Of a stretch of 64,000 nucleotides of DNA, positions 7,788 through 17,123 are shown piece by piece. Source of the stretch: Mycobacterium sp. BK086 (GTDB lineage Bacteria; Actinomycetota; Actinomycetes; Mycobacteriales; Mycobacteriaceae); assembly GCA_004362315.1 (NCBI GenBank), contig SNWL01000009.1, positions 186,001 through 250,000 on the forward strand, written 5' to 3'. The notes below the pieces were generated by a model. That model was not told the DNA's origin and did not search any database. It saw only the letters and a list, made by a program, of their open reading frames with translations. The translations under genes were made by a program, and so were the position numbers. Every line of letters starts with the position of its first letter. Position 1 is the first letter of the stretch.

Positions 7788-9320
7788 TTGCGCAATATCC
7801 CGGTTGAGCTGAGCAAACGCTACATCGATGAGGGCTGGTGGACGCCCGATACCCTCGGTGAGCTTCTCGCCCGTGGACTGGCCGCCAGCCCCGATACGGG
7901 GTTCTGGGTGCATTCCGCGGTGCGCCCGTTCAGCGGTACCTTCCGCGACGTGGAGCTCGCCGCACGCCGGCTGGCCGCCGGGCTACAGGCGCGCGGGGTC
8001 GGGCCGGGCGACGTCATCGCGTTTCAATTGCCCAACTGGGTCGAGGCCGCGGTGACGTTCTGGGCGTCGTCGTTCCTGGGTGCCGTCGTCGTCCCGATCG
8101 TGCACTTCTACGGCCGCAAAGAGCTGACCCACATCATCGGGACCGCGCGGCCCAAGGTCTTCATCACCACGGAGAACTTCGGTCACATGACGTTCCAGCC
8201 GGATCTGTGCGCCGACATTCCGATCGTCGGACTGGTCGGGCAAGACTTCGACGACCTGCTGGCCGATGAGCCCATGGAAGGCGAGCTGCACACCGACCCG
8301 GCCAGCCCGGCGTTGATCGCCTTCACCTCCGGGACCACCCGCGACCCGAAGGGCGTGATCCACAGCCACCAGACGCTGGGCTTCGAAACCCGTCAGCTGC
8401 TGGAGAACTACGCGCCCGATCGCGGCAGGCAGATCACCGCCACGCCGGTCGGTCATTTCATCGGCATGGTCGGCGCGTTCTTGATCCCGGTGCTCGAAGG
8501 CGCACCGATCGACCTGACCGACGTCTGGGATCCGGGTCGGGTGCTGGAATTGATGGAGTCCGAAGGCATGTCGATCGGCGGCGGCCCACCGTACTTCGTC
8601 ACCAGCCTGCTCGACCATCCCAAGTTCACCGAGTCCCACATGGAGCGGATCAAGCATGTCGGGCTCGGCGGCTCGACCGTGCCGAACGCGGTAACTCGCC
8701 GGCTGGCCGATCGGGGAGTGCACGTCTTCCGGTCCTATGGCAGCACCGAGCACCCGTCGATCACCGGGTCGCGCCCGGATGCCGCCGAGGACAAGCGGCT
8801 GCTCACCGACGGCGACGCCCGGCCCGGTGTCGAGGTGCGGCTGACCGAGGACGGCGAAATCCTTTCCCGCGGACCGGATCTGTGCCTGGGCTACACCGAC
8901 GACGAGCTGACCAAGAAGGCTTTCGACGACGACGGGTGGTACCACACCGGAGATATCGGCGTCTTCGACGAGGACGGCTACCTGACCATCACCGACCGCA
9001 AGGCGGACGTCATCATCCGCGGTGGCGAGAACATCAGTGCGCTCGAGGTGGAGGAGCTGTTGCTCACGATGCCCGCGGTGGCCGAAGCGGTGGTGGTGTC
9101 TGCGCCGGATGCCCGCCTGGGTGAGCACACCGCCGCGGTGCTGCGCATCAAAGACGGGCACAGCATGCCGAGCCTCGACGAGGTGCGCGCGCATTTCCAG
9201 GAGTGCGGGGCGGCGCGGCAGAAATGGCCCGAGGAACTGCACGAGGTCGACGACTACCCGCGCACCGCCAGCGGCAAGGTGCAGAAGTACTTGGTGCGCA
9301 AGGGCATTGCAGAGCGTTGA
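7788..9320 (+). CDS. Class I adenylate-forming acyl-CoA synthetase
   Basis: About 510 residues of the ANL superfamily: activates a carboxylic acid to acyl-AMP and then acyl-CoA. The A3 loop is AFTSGTTRDPKGVIHSH, the A5-type motif is FRSYGSTEHPS, the A7 motif is YHTGDIG and the A10 lysine is in TASGKVQKYL. The N-terminus RYIDEGWWTPDTL resembles the cyclohexanecarboxylate-CoA ligase branch, which hints at a cyclic or aryl acid. The start is uncertain: TTG 7788 follows GAGGG closely, and no better start fits; upstream in-frame sequence is antisense to the crotonase gene. The 3' end forms one arm of a bidirectional terminator. Confidence 0.88.
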   Translation: MRNIPVELSKRYIDEGWWTPDTLGELLARGLAASPDTGFWVHSAVRPFSGTFRDVELAARRLAAGLQARGVGPGDVIAFQLPNWVEAAVTFWASSFLGAVVVPIVHFYGRKELTHIIGTARPKVFITTENFGHMTFQPDLCADIPIVGLVGQDFDDLLADEPMEGELHTDPASPALIAFTSGTTRDPKGVIHSHQTLGFETRQLLENYAPDRGRQITATPVGHFIGMVGAFLIPVLEGAPIDLTDVWDPGRVLELMESEGMSIGGGPPYFVTSLLDHPKFTESHMERIKHVGLGGSTVPNAVTRRLADRGVHVFRSYGSTEHPSITGSRPDAAEDKRLLTDGDARPGVEVRLTEDGEILSRGPDLCLGYTDDELTKKAFDDDGWYHTGDIGVFDEDGYLTITDRKADVIIRGGENISALEVEELLLTMPAVAEAVVVSAPDARLGEHTAAVLRIKDGHSMPSLDEVRAHFQECGAARQKWPEELHEVDDYPRTASGKVQKYLVRKGIAER

Positions 9321-9376
9321 GTGAGCGCTGAGGACGCAATTTCCGCCGAAATGTCGGCGTCAATGCTCACTCAACG
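9315..9376. terminator. Bidirectional terminator between convergent genes
   Basis: A perfect 12-bp inverted repeat, CGTTGAGTGAGC (9315-9326) and GCTCACTCAACG (9365-9376), flanks an inner GACGC/GCGTC pair. Each outer arm contains the stop codon of one of the two convergent genes. There is no strong T-run, as is common in mycobacteria. The loop contains CGAAATGTCGG, found also in the terminator-like region at 23148-23220. Confidence 0.65.
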
Positions 9377-10972
9377 TGCAGCGGCGAGCCCCGCGCGGTA
9401 GCCGAACACCATTGCGGGGCCCAGGGTTCCGCCGGCGCCACCGTAGGCGCGCCCGGTCACCCCGGCCATCGCGTTGCCTGCGGCGAACAGTCCGGGGATC
9501 GGCTGTCCGCTGACGTGCAACACGCGCCCGTCGCGGTCGGTCCGCGGGCCACCCTTGGTGCCCATCGCGCCGATGCCGACCGGGACTGCGTAGTACGGGG
9601 GAGTGTCCAGCGGGCCGAGGGTCTGCAGGGCTGGTGTGGCCGCTGAATTGTCGCCCCAGTAGCCGTCGTATGCGCTTGCCCCCCTGCCGAATTCGGGGTC
9701 TACCTCGGCGGCGACGCCGGTGTTCCAGGCGGCCAGTGTGGCGGCGAGTCCGTCCGCGTCGATCCCGGTCTTGGCTTCCAGGTCGGCCAATGTCGCCGAC
9801 TTGTTGAACCACTCGGGTGCCTCACCACCCGGCTCGACCCCGAGAAATCCGTACCGCTTGAGGTGCTGGTCGTCGAACACGATCCACGCAGGGTCATTGA
9901 CGTAACCCGAGCGGGGGTCGAGTTGGTGGAACGGCCCGGACATCGAGTTGTACTCGCCGGCTTCGTTGAGGAAACGCTTTCCGGCCCGGTTCACGATGAT
10001 GCTGCGCGGCCGGGTGCGCTCCAGCCGCACGCTGCGGCTGCGTGGCCGGCCGCCCAATGTGTCGCCGGGGATCTGGATGACCGGCACCCACCATGCCTCA
10101 CCCATATTCGCCAGGTCGGCGCCGTGCGCCATGGCCATGCGCAGGCCGTCGCCGGTGTTGTTCGGCGGTGACACCGGGCCTCGTAACGGCCCGCGCAGGT
10201 AGGCCTCCACCAGGCGCTCATCCCATTCGAATCCGCCGGTGCCCAGGATGACCGCCTTGTTGGCTTTCACCAGGATCTCCTTGTCGCCCAAGGCGATCCG
10301 TACTCCGGTGATACCGGCCGCGGAACCGATCAGTTCGACCGCGCGGGCCTCGGTCACCGGAGTGACGCCGAGATCGAGCAGGCCCTTGAGCAGGCCGGCG
10401 ATCAACGCGGTACCGGCGACGCAGTAGTCGCCATCCATATCGTCGACGGAGGCGTGGATGCGGGCCCGCGTCTCGGCGTCGATACCGACGTTGCTGAAGT
10501 CGATCGGGAATGACGTGATACGAGAGGCCCATTCGCCGACGGTCGCTCGATCGAACGGCTTGGCGTTCAGCGAGCGTCCGCCGCCGGGCTGTCCGCCCGG
10601 CAGTTCGGGCTTGTAGTCGGGGAAGCCCTCGGCAACCTCGAACTGCAGCGCGCTGTGGGCTTCGATGTAGTCCAGCATTTCCGGCCCGGTGCGCACGAAC
10701 GTCTCGACCAGGTCGTGGTCCATCACGCCCAGCGATTGGGCCTCAAGGTATTTCAGCGCGTCCTCGACGGCCAGTTCGCCGCTGGCGGCCCGCTTGTGCG
10801 CGGGTATCCATGCGATGCCACCCGATACCGCGGTGGTGCCGCCGACCGTCGGCGCCTTCTCGAACACCGCCACCGACGCGCCCTCGACGCTGGCCACCAG
10901 TGCGGCTGTCAGCCCGGCCGCGCCGGTGCCGAGCACCACGACATCGGCTTCGGAGTCCCAGGTGTGCGCCAT
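9371..10972 (-). CDS. FAD-dependent oxidoreductase, KstD/fumarate-reductase flavoprotein family
   Basis: A 533-residue flavoprotein. The N-terminal dinucleotide fold is VVVLGTGAAGLTAAL followed by VAVFEKAPTVGGTTAVSGG, and the C-terminus has GNAMAGVTGRAYGGAGGTLGPAMVFGYRAG, the FAD-closing segment typical of 3-ketosteroid-delta1-dehydrogenase-like enzymes. It probably introduces or removes a C=C double bond next to a carbonyl in a ring. The start ATG 10972 has GAGGAG upstream; 16 further in-frame codons were rejected. A palindrome at 11026-11041 lies in its promoter. A second paralogue sits at 15405, so the locus holds two such dehydrogenases. Confidence 0.87.
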   Translation of the reverse strand: MAHTWDSEADVVVLGTGAAGLTAALVASVEGASVAVFEKAPTVGGTTAVSGGIAWIPAHKRAASGELAVEDALKYLEAQSLGVMDHDLVETFVRTGPEMLDYIEAHSALQFEVAEGFPDYKPELPGGQPGGGRSLNAKPFDRATVGEWASRITSFPIDFSNVGIDAETRARIHASVDDMDGDYCVAGTALIAGLLKGLLDLGVTPVTEARAVELIGSAAGITGVRIALGDKEILVKANKAVILGTGGFEWDERLVEAYLRGPLRGPVSPPNNTGDGLRMAMAHGADLANMGEAWWVPVIQIPGDTLGGRPRSRSVRLERTRPRSIIVNRAGKRFLNEAGEYNSMSGPFHQLDPRSGYVNDPAWIVFDDQHLKRYGFLGVEPGGEAPEWFNKSATLADLEAKTGIDADGLAATLAAWNTGVAAEVDPEFGRGASAYDGYWGDNSAATPALQTLGPLDTPPYYAVPVGIGAMGTKGGPRTDRDGRVLHVSGQPIPGLFAAGNAMAGVTGRAYGGAGGTLGPAMVFGYRAGLAAAR

Positions 10973-11025
10973 CGCGGGCTCCTCACTTGTGTTGCCACGC
11001 ACGGATATTGGCGTGTGCATTTATC

Positions 11026-11041
11026 GAACGCAGGTGTTCGT
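11026..11041. promoter_or_regulatory. Inverted repeat upstream of KstD-like gene
   Basis: CGAAC (11026-11030) and GTTCG (11037-11041) with a 6-base spacer, about 55 bases upstream of the start at 10972. It is a plausible operator for the adjacent IclR regulator or a TetR protein. The remainder of the 10973-11115 gap shows nothing else. Confidence 0.3.
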
Positions 11042-11115
11042 TGTTGTCACGCTAATGACGTCGCTCGTGCGGTGTCAAGCGTTCGTGAGGCCATTTGCCC
11101 AGTTCAGCGGGGTGC

Positions 11116-11817
11116 TTAACTCAGCACTGCCGAAAGGCGTTGGGCTGCCGTGATGGCCGCTTCCCGGCCGTGCAGCACGACGTCCTCACGGTGCGAGATC
11201 AGGTTGATGCAGGTGTGCGGCGAGGTGGGCGGACGGTGAACCGGAACCGCGAGACCGTAGGTGTTGGGCTCGACCTCGCCGTAGGTGATGATCCAGCCCT
11301 GCTCGCGGGCGCGGGTCACCAGCGGGCGTTCGCCGGGGCGCGGCGACATGCTGGCCAGCAGCGCGATGCCGGCGGCGCCCCGGTCGAGCGGATAGCGGCT
11401 GCCCTCGTGGAACGACAGCTGATACGACACCCGGGTGGGCACGATGACGGCGATCGCGACCTGCTGGTCACCCTCGGCGACCAGCAGCGACACCGTGGTT
11501 CCGAGCTCGTCGGCCAGCCCGCGCAGGGTCGGCAGCGACAGCTCGCGGACGTTGTTGTCGAACGACGCGCCCAACGCCGCCAGGCCCGCCGCCGCCCGGA
11601 ACCGCCCGTCCTCTGCCTTGGCCACCAGCCGGTAGGAGGCCAGGGTGCTCAGCAGCCGGTAGGCAATGGTCCGGTGGACCCCGATGTGATCGGCGACCTG
11701 CTGGATGGTCAACCCGCCTTTGGCCTCCGCGACCAGCTGCAACGCGTGCAAACCGCGGGCCAGGGTCTGTGACCCCGGCGCAGCGCTGACCGGGCTTTCG
11801 GCTTGTGTCTGCGTCAT
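11116..11817 (-). CDS. IclR family transcriptional regulator
   Basis: A 233-residue regulator. The winged HTH is LTIQQVADHIGVHRTIAYRL, near residues 35-55, after the family's ARGLHALQLVAEA lead-in. The C-terminal effector domain includes SYQLSFHEGSRYPLDRGAAG and ITYGEVEPNTYGLAVPV. IclR proteins commonly control aromatic-acid catabolic operons. It is divergent from the mhp-like operon that begins at 11989, and a 26-base imperfect palindrome lies in the shared promoter. The start chosen is ATG 11817, preceded by GGGGACGG; an earlier in-frame start would add 22 residues with no IclR character. Confidence 0.9.
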   Translation of the reverse strand: MTQTQAESPVSAAPGSQTLARGLHALQLVAEAKGGLTIQQVADHIGVHRTIAYRLLSTLASYRLVAKAEDGRFRAAAGLAALGASFDNNVRELSLPTLRGLADELGTTVSLLVAEGDQQVAIAVIVPTRVSYQLSFHEGSRYPLDRGAAGIALLASMSPRPGERPLVTRAREQGWIITYGEVEPNTYGLAVPVHRPPTSPHTCINLISHREDVVLHGREAAITAAQRLSAVLS

Positions 11818-11899
11818 ACCGTCCCCGTGACTGAGGTGCGAATTCGGGTGCGTGTCACCCCGAAGTGCCTTGACAGACGGCACTGCGAGAGTGATGCTC

Positions 11900-11925
11900 T
11901 TAAACTATCGCACGTCATAGTTCAA
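11900..11925. promoter_or_regulatory. Probable IclR operator
   Basis: An imperfect palindrome, TTAAACTAT (11900-11908) and ATAGTTCAA (11917-11925), 8 of 9 paired, with an 8-base spacer. It lies between the divergent IclR gene and the catabolic operon, 83 bases upstream of the IclR start. IclR is the obvious binder; this is inferred from position only. Confidence 0.5.
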
Positions 11926-11951
11926 TAATTACACATACCGCTTACGAAAAG

Positions 11952-11968
11952 CGAGAATCCCATTATCA
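11952..11968. promoter_or_regulatory. Operator of the TGAGAA-N5-TTCTCA family (site 1)
   Basis: CGAGAATCCCATTATCA lies 21-37 bases before the GTG of the catabolic operon at 11989. Its GAGAAT-N2-CATTATCACC segment matches the reverse complement of site 4 (40536-40560) at 16 of 18 positions counting the unmatched N2. It probably binds the regulator that acts at 27551, 37785 and 40540. Confidence 0.5.
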
Positions 11969-11988
11969 CCGACGATAGGGGCCACGGG

Positions 11989-12852
11989 GTGGCGGAGTTC
12001 GAAAGCATCTGGAGTGATCTGCAGGGCGTCGCGTTCTCGCAGGGTTATCTGGATGTCGCGGGAGTGCGCACGCGCTACCTGCATGCCGGCGATCCGGCCA
12101 AACCCACCCTGGTGCTCCTGCACGGATCCGGTGGTCACGCCGAGGCATACGTGCGCAACCTCGAGTCGCACGCCGAGCATTTCTCGACCTGGTCGATCGA
12201 CATGCTCGGGCACGGCTACACCGACAAGCCCGGGCACCTGCTGGAGATCCCGCACTATGTCGATCACCTGGCGGCGTTCCTCGACACCATCGGCGTGCAG
12301 CGCGCCTACATCTCCGGTGAGTCGCTGGGCGGCTGGGTGGCCTCCCGTTTCGCCGTCGATCACCCCGACCGGGTCGAGCGTCTGGTGCTCAACACCGCGG
12401 GTGGCTCGCAAGCCGATCCCGAGGTGATGAAGCGGATCATCACGCTGTCGATGGCCGCTGCGGAGAATCCGAGTTGGGAAACCGTGCAGGCCAGGATCAA
12501 GTGGCTGATGGCCGACAAGTCCAAGGGCTACGACGACATCGTCGCCAGCCGCCAGCGGGTATACCGGCAACCGGGCTTCGTGGCCGCGATGCGCGACATC
12601 ATGGCTCTGCAGGACCCCGAGATCCGGCAGCGAAACCTGATGAGCCCCAGCGACTACGGCGCGATCACCGCCCCGACTCTGGTGCTGTGGACCAGTGACG
12701 ACCCGACCGCCGACACCACCGAGGGCCGCCGGATCTCCGAGATGATCCCCGGCGCGCGCTTCGAGGTCATGGAGGGCTGCGGACACTGGCCGCAGTACGA
12801 AGACCCCAAGACATTCGACCGCCTGCACATCGACTTCCTCCTGGGCCGCTGA
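11989..12852 (+). CDS. Alpha/beta hydrolase, meta-cleavage product (C-C) hydrolase type
   Basis: A 287-residue alpha/beta hydrolase of the MhpC/BphD/HsaD type. The oxyanion loop is [10 protein letters not shown], the nucleophile S112 is in GESLGGW, the acid is D237 or D238 in WTSDDPTAD, and the histidine is H266 in [11 protein letters not shown]. Enzymes of this type hydrolyse the vinylogous diketone made by extradiol cleavage of a catechol. The next two genes encode an aromatic hydroxylase and an extradiol dioxygenase, which strongly supports that role. The start is GTG 11989; two bases separate its stop from the MhpA-like gene. Confidence 0.87.
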   Translation: MAEFESIWSDLQGVAFSQGYLDVAGVRTRYLHAGDPAKPTLVLLHGSGGHAEAYVRNLESHAEHFSTWSIDMLGHGYTDKPGHLLEIPHYVDHLAAFLDTIGVQRAYISGESLGGWVASRFAVDHPDRVERLVLNTAGGSQADPEVMKRIITLSMAAAENPSWETVQARIKWLMADKSKGYDDIVASRQRVYRQPGFVAAMRDIMALQDPEIRQRNLMSPSDYGAITAPTLVLWTSDDPTADTTEGRRISEMIPGARFEVMEGCGHWPQYEDPKTFDRLHIDFLLGR

Positions 12853-12854
12853 TC

Positions 12855-14534
12855 ATGGATTTCGACGTCGTCGTCGTAGGTGCCGGGCCGAGCGGCCTGA
12901 CCCTGGCCAATGCCCTTGGCCTGCAGGGTGTCCGGACACTCGTGGTCGACGAGCGCGACGCACTGATCGACTATCCGCGCGGAGTCGGCCTGGATGACGA
13001 ATCGCTGCGCACCTTCCAGGCGATCGGTGTGGTGGACGCCGTGCTGCCGCACACCGTGCCCAACCAGATCCTGCGGTTCTACGACGGCAAGCGGCGGCTC
13101 CTGGCCGAGATGGCGCCGCCCGACGCGCGATTCGGCTGGCCCAAACGCAACGGGTTCGTCCAGCCCCTTGTCGACGCCGAATTGTTCAAGGGACTCAGTC
13201 GGTTCGAGAATGTCCAGATCGCCTGGGGCCACCCGATGACGTCGATCACCGAGACCGTCGACGGTGTCACGGTGGAGTTGTCGCCACCCGGCTCCGAGGT
13301 ACGAAAAGTCAACGCGCGCTATGTCGTCGGCTGTGACGGCGGGCGCAGTGCGACCCGCCGCATCATGGGAGTGTCGTTCGACGGTACGACGTCGTCGACC
13401 CGATGGCTGGTCGTCGACATCGCCAACGATCCGCTGGGACATCCCAACAGCGAGGTCGGCGCGGACCCGGCCCGGCCCTACGTGTCGATCTCCATCGCCC
13501 ACGGCATCCGTCGCTTCGAGTTCCTGATCCACGGCCATGAGACCGATGAACAGGCCGAAGATCCCGAGTTCGTCGCGCAGATGTTGTCCCGGCTGGTGCC
13601 CTATCCGGACCGCTGCGACATCATCCGTCGTCGGCTCTACACCCACCATTCCCGCATCGCCAGCTCATTTCGCAAGGGCCGCATCATGATCGCGGGCGAT
13701 GCCGCCCATCTGATGCCCGTGTGGCAAGGCCAGGGCTACAACAGCGGAATTCGCGATGCCGCCAACCTCGGCTGGAAGCTGGCCGCCGTGGTCAACGGGC
13801 AGGCCGGCGACGCACTGCTGGACACCTACGATGTCGAGCGCCGCAAGCACGCCCGCGCCATGATCGACCTGTCGACCACGGTCGGCAAAGTGATCTCACC
13901 GACCAACCCCCGCGTCGCCGGTGTACGCGACGTGGTGATCCGCGCGGCGTCCCTGGTGCCCACGCTCAAGCGCTATGTGCTGGAGATGCGCTTCAAGCCG
14001 ATGCCCCGCTACGAGCAGGGCGCGGTGGTGCACAGCGAGCCGCGCCCGCCGGCCTCGGCGGTCGGCACCCTGTTCATCCAGCCCCGGGTCGACACCCGAG
14101 ATCAGCAGAACGTGCTTCTGGACGACGTCATCGGCCCGTGGTTCGCCTTCGTCTGCTGGAGCAACAACCCCCGAGAGCTGCTGGGCGAGAAGGCGTTTGC
14201 CCAGTGGAAGGCGCTGGGCGCGGTCTTCGTGGCGTTGCGCCCGGTGACCCAGCTGCACTGGACCGGTCACGACGACCCCGATGTCGTGGTCGTCGGTGAC
14301 CGAACCGGAGCCTTGAAGGCCTGGTTCGACGCCCACGAAGAATCCGTGATGTTCCTGCGCCCCGATCGCTGTATCGCGGGCGCGTGCATCGCGCAACGCA
14401 CTCCGGAGCTGAGCGCGGCCCTGCTCGACAAGCTCACCCTGACCCCGGGAGGAGGAACCGATGCCTCTGGCCCTGTGCTGCATGTCGCACAGCCCGCTGC
14501 TGAATCTGCCGGGACCGTCGGCGGAACTGCTTGA
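12855..14534 (+). CDS. FAD-dependent aromatic hydroxylase (MhpA-like)
   Basis: A 559-residue flavoprotein monooxygenase close in length and layout to 3-(3-hydroxyphenyl)propionate hydroxylase. The N-terminal FAD motif is [17 protein letters not shown], the DG motif is [13 protein letters not shown], and the second FAD motif is [18 protein letters not shown]. It is expected to add a hydroxyl ortho to a phenol with NAD(P)H and O2, giving a catechol for the next enzyme; the side chain of the substrate is not known. Its 3' end overlaps the dioxygenase gene by 74 bases, an unusually long overlap that may couple translation. Confidence 0.87.
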   Translation: MDFDVVVVGAGPSGLTLANALGLQGVRTLVVDERDALIDYPRGVGLDDESLRTFQAIGVVDAVLPHTVPNQILRFYDGKRRLLAEMAPPDARFGWPKRNGFVQPLVDAELFKGLSRFENVQIAWGHPMTSITETVDGVTVELSPPGSEVRKVNARYVVGCDGGRSATRRIMGVSFDGTTSSTRWLVVDIANDPLGHPNSEVGADPARPYVSISIAHGIRRFEFLIHGHETDEQAEDPEFVAQMLSRLVPYPDRCDIIRRRLYTHHSRIASSFRKGRIMIAGDAAHLMPVWQGQGYNSGIRDAANLGWKLAAVVNGQAGDALLDTYDVERRKHARAMIDLSTTVGKVISPTNPRVAGVRDVVIRAASLVPTLKRYVLEMRFKPMPRYEQGAVVHSEPRPPASAVGTLFIQPRVDTRDQQNVLLDDVIGPWFAFVCWSNNPRELLGEKAFAQWKALGAVFVALRPVTQLHWTGHDDPDVVVVGDRTGALKAWFDAHEESVMFLRPDRCIAGACIAQRTPELSAALLDKLTLTPGGGTDASGPVLHVAQPAAESAGTVGGTA

Positions 14535-15408
14535 CGACATCAACGCCCGGCTCGCCGAAACCCGCTCGTTCGTCGAGAGTTTCGATCCCGAGCTCGTCGT
14601 CATCTTCTCGCCGGACCACTACAACGGGTTCTTCTACCGTCTGATGCCGCCGTTCTGTATCGGCACCGCGGCCTCCGGCGTTGGCGACTACGGCACGCAC
14701 GCCGGACCGCTGGGCGTGCCCGCCGAACTGGCCAACGAGATGGCGGCCGCGGTGTGGGAGGCCGGCGTCGACGTGGCGCTGTCGGCGGCGATGGACGTCG
14801 ACCACGGCACGGTGCAGCCGCTCGAAGTGCTGTTCGGCACCGAAAATCTAGGGGTGTCGCCGCCGATAATCCCGGTGTTCATCAACTCGGTGGCCACGCC
14901 GCTGGGCCCGCTCAAGCGGACCCGTGCGCTGGGCGCCGCCATCGGCTCCTACCTTGCCACCCTTGATAAGCGGGTGCTGATCGTGGGATCGGGTGGGCTG
15001 TCCCATGATCCGCCGGTTCCGACGTTGGCGACCGCTCCGCCTACCGCGTTGGAGCGCATCGTCGGTGGCGCGCCGATGTCGCCGGAAGGACGGGCGGCGC
15101 GGCAGGAGGCGGTGATCGCCGCTGCACACGACTTCGCGCACGGGCAGAGCCCGCTACAGGCGCTGAACCCCGACTGGGATCGGGCCCTGCTGGATCTGAT
15201 CGACACCAATCGGCTGGCCGAGGTGGACGGCTGGACGAACGAGTGGATCGCGCGTGAGGCAGGCAATTCGGCACACGAGATCCGAACCTGGGTGGCGGCC
15301 TTCGCCGCGCTGGCGGTCCAGGGTGACTATCAGACGCAGCAGCGTTACTACCGCGCTGCTCCAGAGTTGATCGCGGGCTTCGCGATCCGGACGGCGGTAC
15401 CTGTATGA
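14461..15408 (+). CDS. Extradiol ring-cleavage dioxygenase, class III (MhpB-like)
   Basis: A 315-residue LigB-type Fe(II) dioxygenase, nearly the length of E. coli MhpB (314). Probable iron ligands are H10 (CCMSHSP) and H53 (SPDHYNG) with a C-terminal Glu. H115 in [10 protein letters not shown] and H182 in [10 protein letters not shown] match the two acid-base histidines of MhpB. It cleaves the catechol next to its two hydroxyls, and its product fits the C-C hydrolase at 11989. The start ATG has an AGGAGGA site and lies inside the end of the upstream gene. The stop overlaps the next start (ATGA). Confidence 0.9.
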   Translation: MPLALCCMSHSPLLNLPGPSAELLDDINARLAETRSFVESFDPELVVIFSPDHYNGFFYRLMPPFCIGTAASGVGDYGTHAGPLGVPAELANEMAAAVWEAGVDVALSAAMDVDHGTVQPLEVLFGTENLGVSPPIIPVFINSVATPLGPLKRTRALGAAIGSYLATLDKRVLIVGSGGLSHDPPVPTLATAPPTALERIVGGAPMSPEGRAARQEAVIAAAHDFAHGQSPLQALNPDWDRALLDLIDTNRLAEVDGWTNEWIAREAGNSAHEIRTWVAAFAALAVQGDYQTQQRYYRAAPELIAGFAIRTAVPV

Positions 15409-17123
15409 GCGAGCCCTTCGATCACTCCGTCGACGTCCTGGTCGTCGGCTCCGGCGCGGGCGGGATGACCGCGGCGCTGCGGGCCGATGCGGTGGGGCTG
15501 GACACGCTGGTCGTGGAGAAGTCGCCCAAATTCGGTGGCTCCTCGGCACTTTCCGGTGGCGGCATCTGGGTTCCCGGTGCTCCGTCGCAGCGCAAGGCCG
15601 GCTACTCGCCGGACCCGGCAGGGGTGTTCGACTACCTCAAGACCATCACCGGAGGCCTGGTCAGCGACGAGCGGCTGCACGCCTACGTCAACACCGCGCC
15701 CGAGATGATGGAGTTCCTCGAGAAGTCCAGCAACTGGTTCGAATTCGTCTGGAAGCCGGGCTACGCCGACTACTACCCGGAGCTGCCCGGCGGGTCCGAG
15801 CGCGGCAGCACCATCAACGTGCCCGAAATAGATCTGCGCAAGCTCGGCGAGGAGGAGCAGAACCTGCTCGCCCCGCTGGCGCTCGCCCCGAAGGGAATTT
15901 GGTTCGCCCCCAAGGACCTTCGCCTGTTCTACCAGGTACGGCAGAACTGGCGCGGTAAAGCCGTACTGCTCAAGCTGATCTGGCGGATGTTCCGGGCCCG
16001 GGTGTTCGGCGACCGGATGGCCGCGATCGGACAGTCGCTGATGGCACGGATGCGGCTGGCGCTCAAGGAGAAGGACATCCCGCTGTGGCTGTCGGCGCCG
16101 ATGACCGAGCTGATCACCGACGTCGACGGCAACGTCGTCGGTGCGGTGGTGGAACGTGACGGTAAGCCGTTGCGGATCGGTGCACGCCGCGGTGTGGTCG
16201 TGGCCTCCGGTGGGTTCGACCACGACATGGCCTGGCGCCGTGAGCACCTGCCGGTTCTCGAGAAGGACTGGAGCTTTGGCAATCCTGCAGCCACCGGCGA
16301 CGGTATCCGGGCGGGGGAGAAGGTGGGTGCTGCCACCGATCTGCTCGACGAAGCCTGGTGGTTTCCCGCCATGTGCTGGCCGGACGGCCGCCTGCAGTTC
16401 ATGCTCAACGAGCGGATGATGCCCGCCCAGTTCGTCGTCAACGGCGCAGGCAAGCGGTTCATCAACGAAGCTGCGCCCTATATGGATTTCGCGCACGCCA
16501 TGATCGAAGGCCAACAGAACGGGATCGAGCACATCCCGTGCTGGCTGGTCACCGACATCGCGTCGTTCCACCGGTATGTGGTGGGCGGACACCTGCCCAT
16601 CCCGAAGGTGCCGTTCGCTCCGGTGCCCACCGGCCGCAAGATCCCGCAAGCCTGGCTGGACTCCGGAATCGTGGTGGCCGCCGACTCCTTCGGTGAACTG
16701 GCCACCAAGATCGGTGTACCGGCAGACGAGTTGCAGCGCACCGCAACCCGGTTCAACGAGCTGGCCCGTAAGGGGCACGACGACGATTTCAACCGCGGCG
16801 ACAGCGCCTACGACAACTACTACGGCGACCCGACCCTGCCCAACCCCAACCTGGCACCGCTGGGCAAGGCGCCGTATCTCGCATTCCAGATCATCCTCGG
16901 CGATCTGGGCACCTCGGGTGGATTGCTCACCGACGAGCACGCCCGGGTGCTGCGCGAGGACGGCACCGCCATCGGCGGCCTCTATGCGACCGGGAACGCC
17001 TCGGCTGCGGTGATGGGCCGCAGCTACGCCGGTGCCGGAGCCACCATCGGACCAGCTATGACGTTCGGATACGTCGCAGCAGAACACATCTCCCACAATT
17101 CCAATCGAGAGGTAACCGCATGA
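15405..17123 (+). CDS. FAD-dependent oxidoreductase, 3-ketosteroid-delta1-dehydrogenase-like
   Basis: A 572-residue flavoprotein with [17 protein letters not shown], then [18 protein letters not shown], and the C-terminal [26 protein letters not shown]. This length and layout match KstD-type flavoproteins (about 510-570), which remove hydrogens alpha,beta to a ring ketone. In this operon it could dehydrogenate an alicyclic ketone before aromatisation, supplying the phenol for the MhpA-like enzyme; that is inference. It is coupled to both neighbours by ATGA overlaps (15405 and 17120). It is a paralogue of the minus-strand gene at 9371. Confidence 0.87.
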   Translation: MSEPFDHSVDVLVVGSGAGGMTAALRADAVGLDTLVVEKSPKFGGSSALSGGGIWVPGAPSQRKAGYSPDPAGVFDYLKTITGGLVSDERLHAYVNTAPEMMEFLEKSSNWFEFVWKPGYADYYPELPGGSERGSTINVPEIDLRKLGEEEQNLLAPLALAPKGIWFAPKDLRLFYQVRQNWRGKAVLLKLIWRMFRARVFGDRMAAIGQSLMARMRLALKEKDIPLWLSAPMTELITDVDGNVVGAVVERDGKPLRIGARRGVVVASGGFDHDMAWRREHLPVLEKDWSFGNPAATGDGIRAGEKVGAATDLLDEAWWFPAMCWPDGRLQFMLNERMMPAQFVVNGAGKRFINEAAPYMDFAHAMIEGQQNGIEHIPCWLVTDIASFHRYVVGGHLPIPKVPFAPVPTGRKIPQAWLDSGIVVAADSFGELATKIGVPADELQRTATRFNELARKGHDDDFNRGDSAYDNYYGDPTLPNPNLAPLGKAPYLAFQIILGDLGTSGGLLTDEHARVLREDGTAIGGLYATGNASAAVMGRSYAGAGATIGPAMTFGYVAAEHISHNSNREVTA

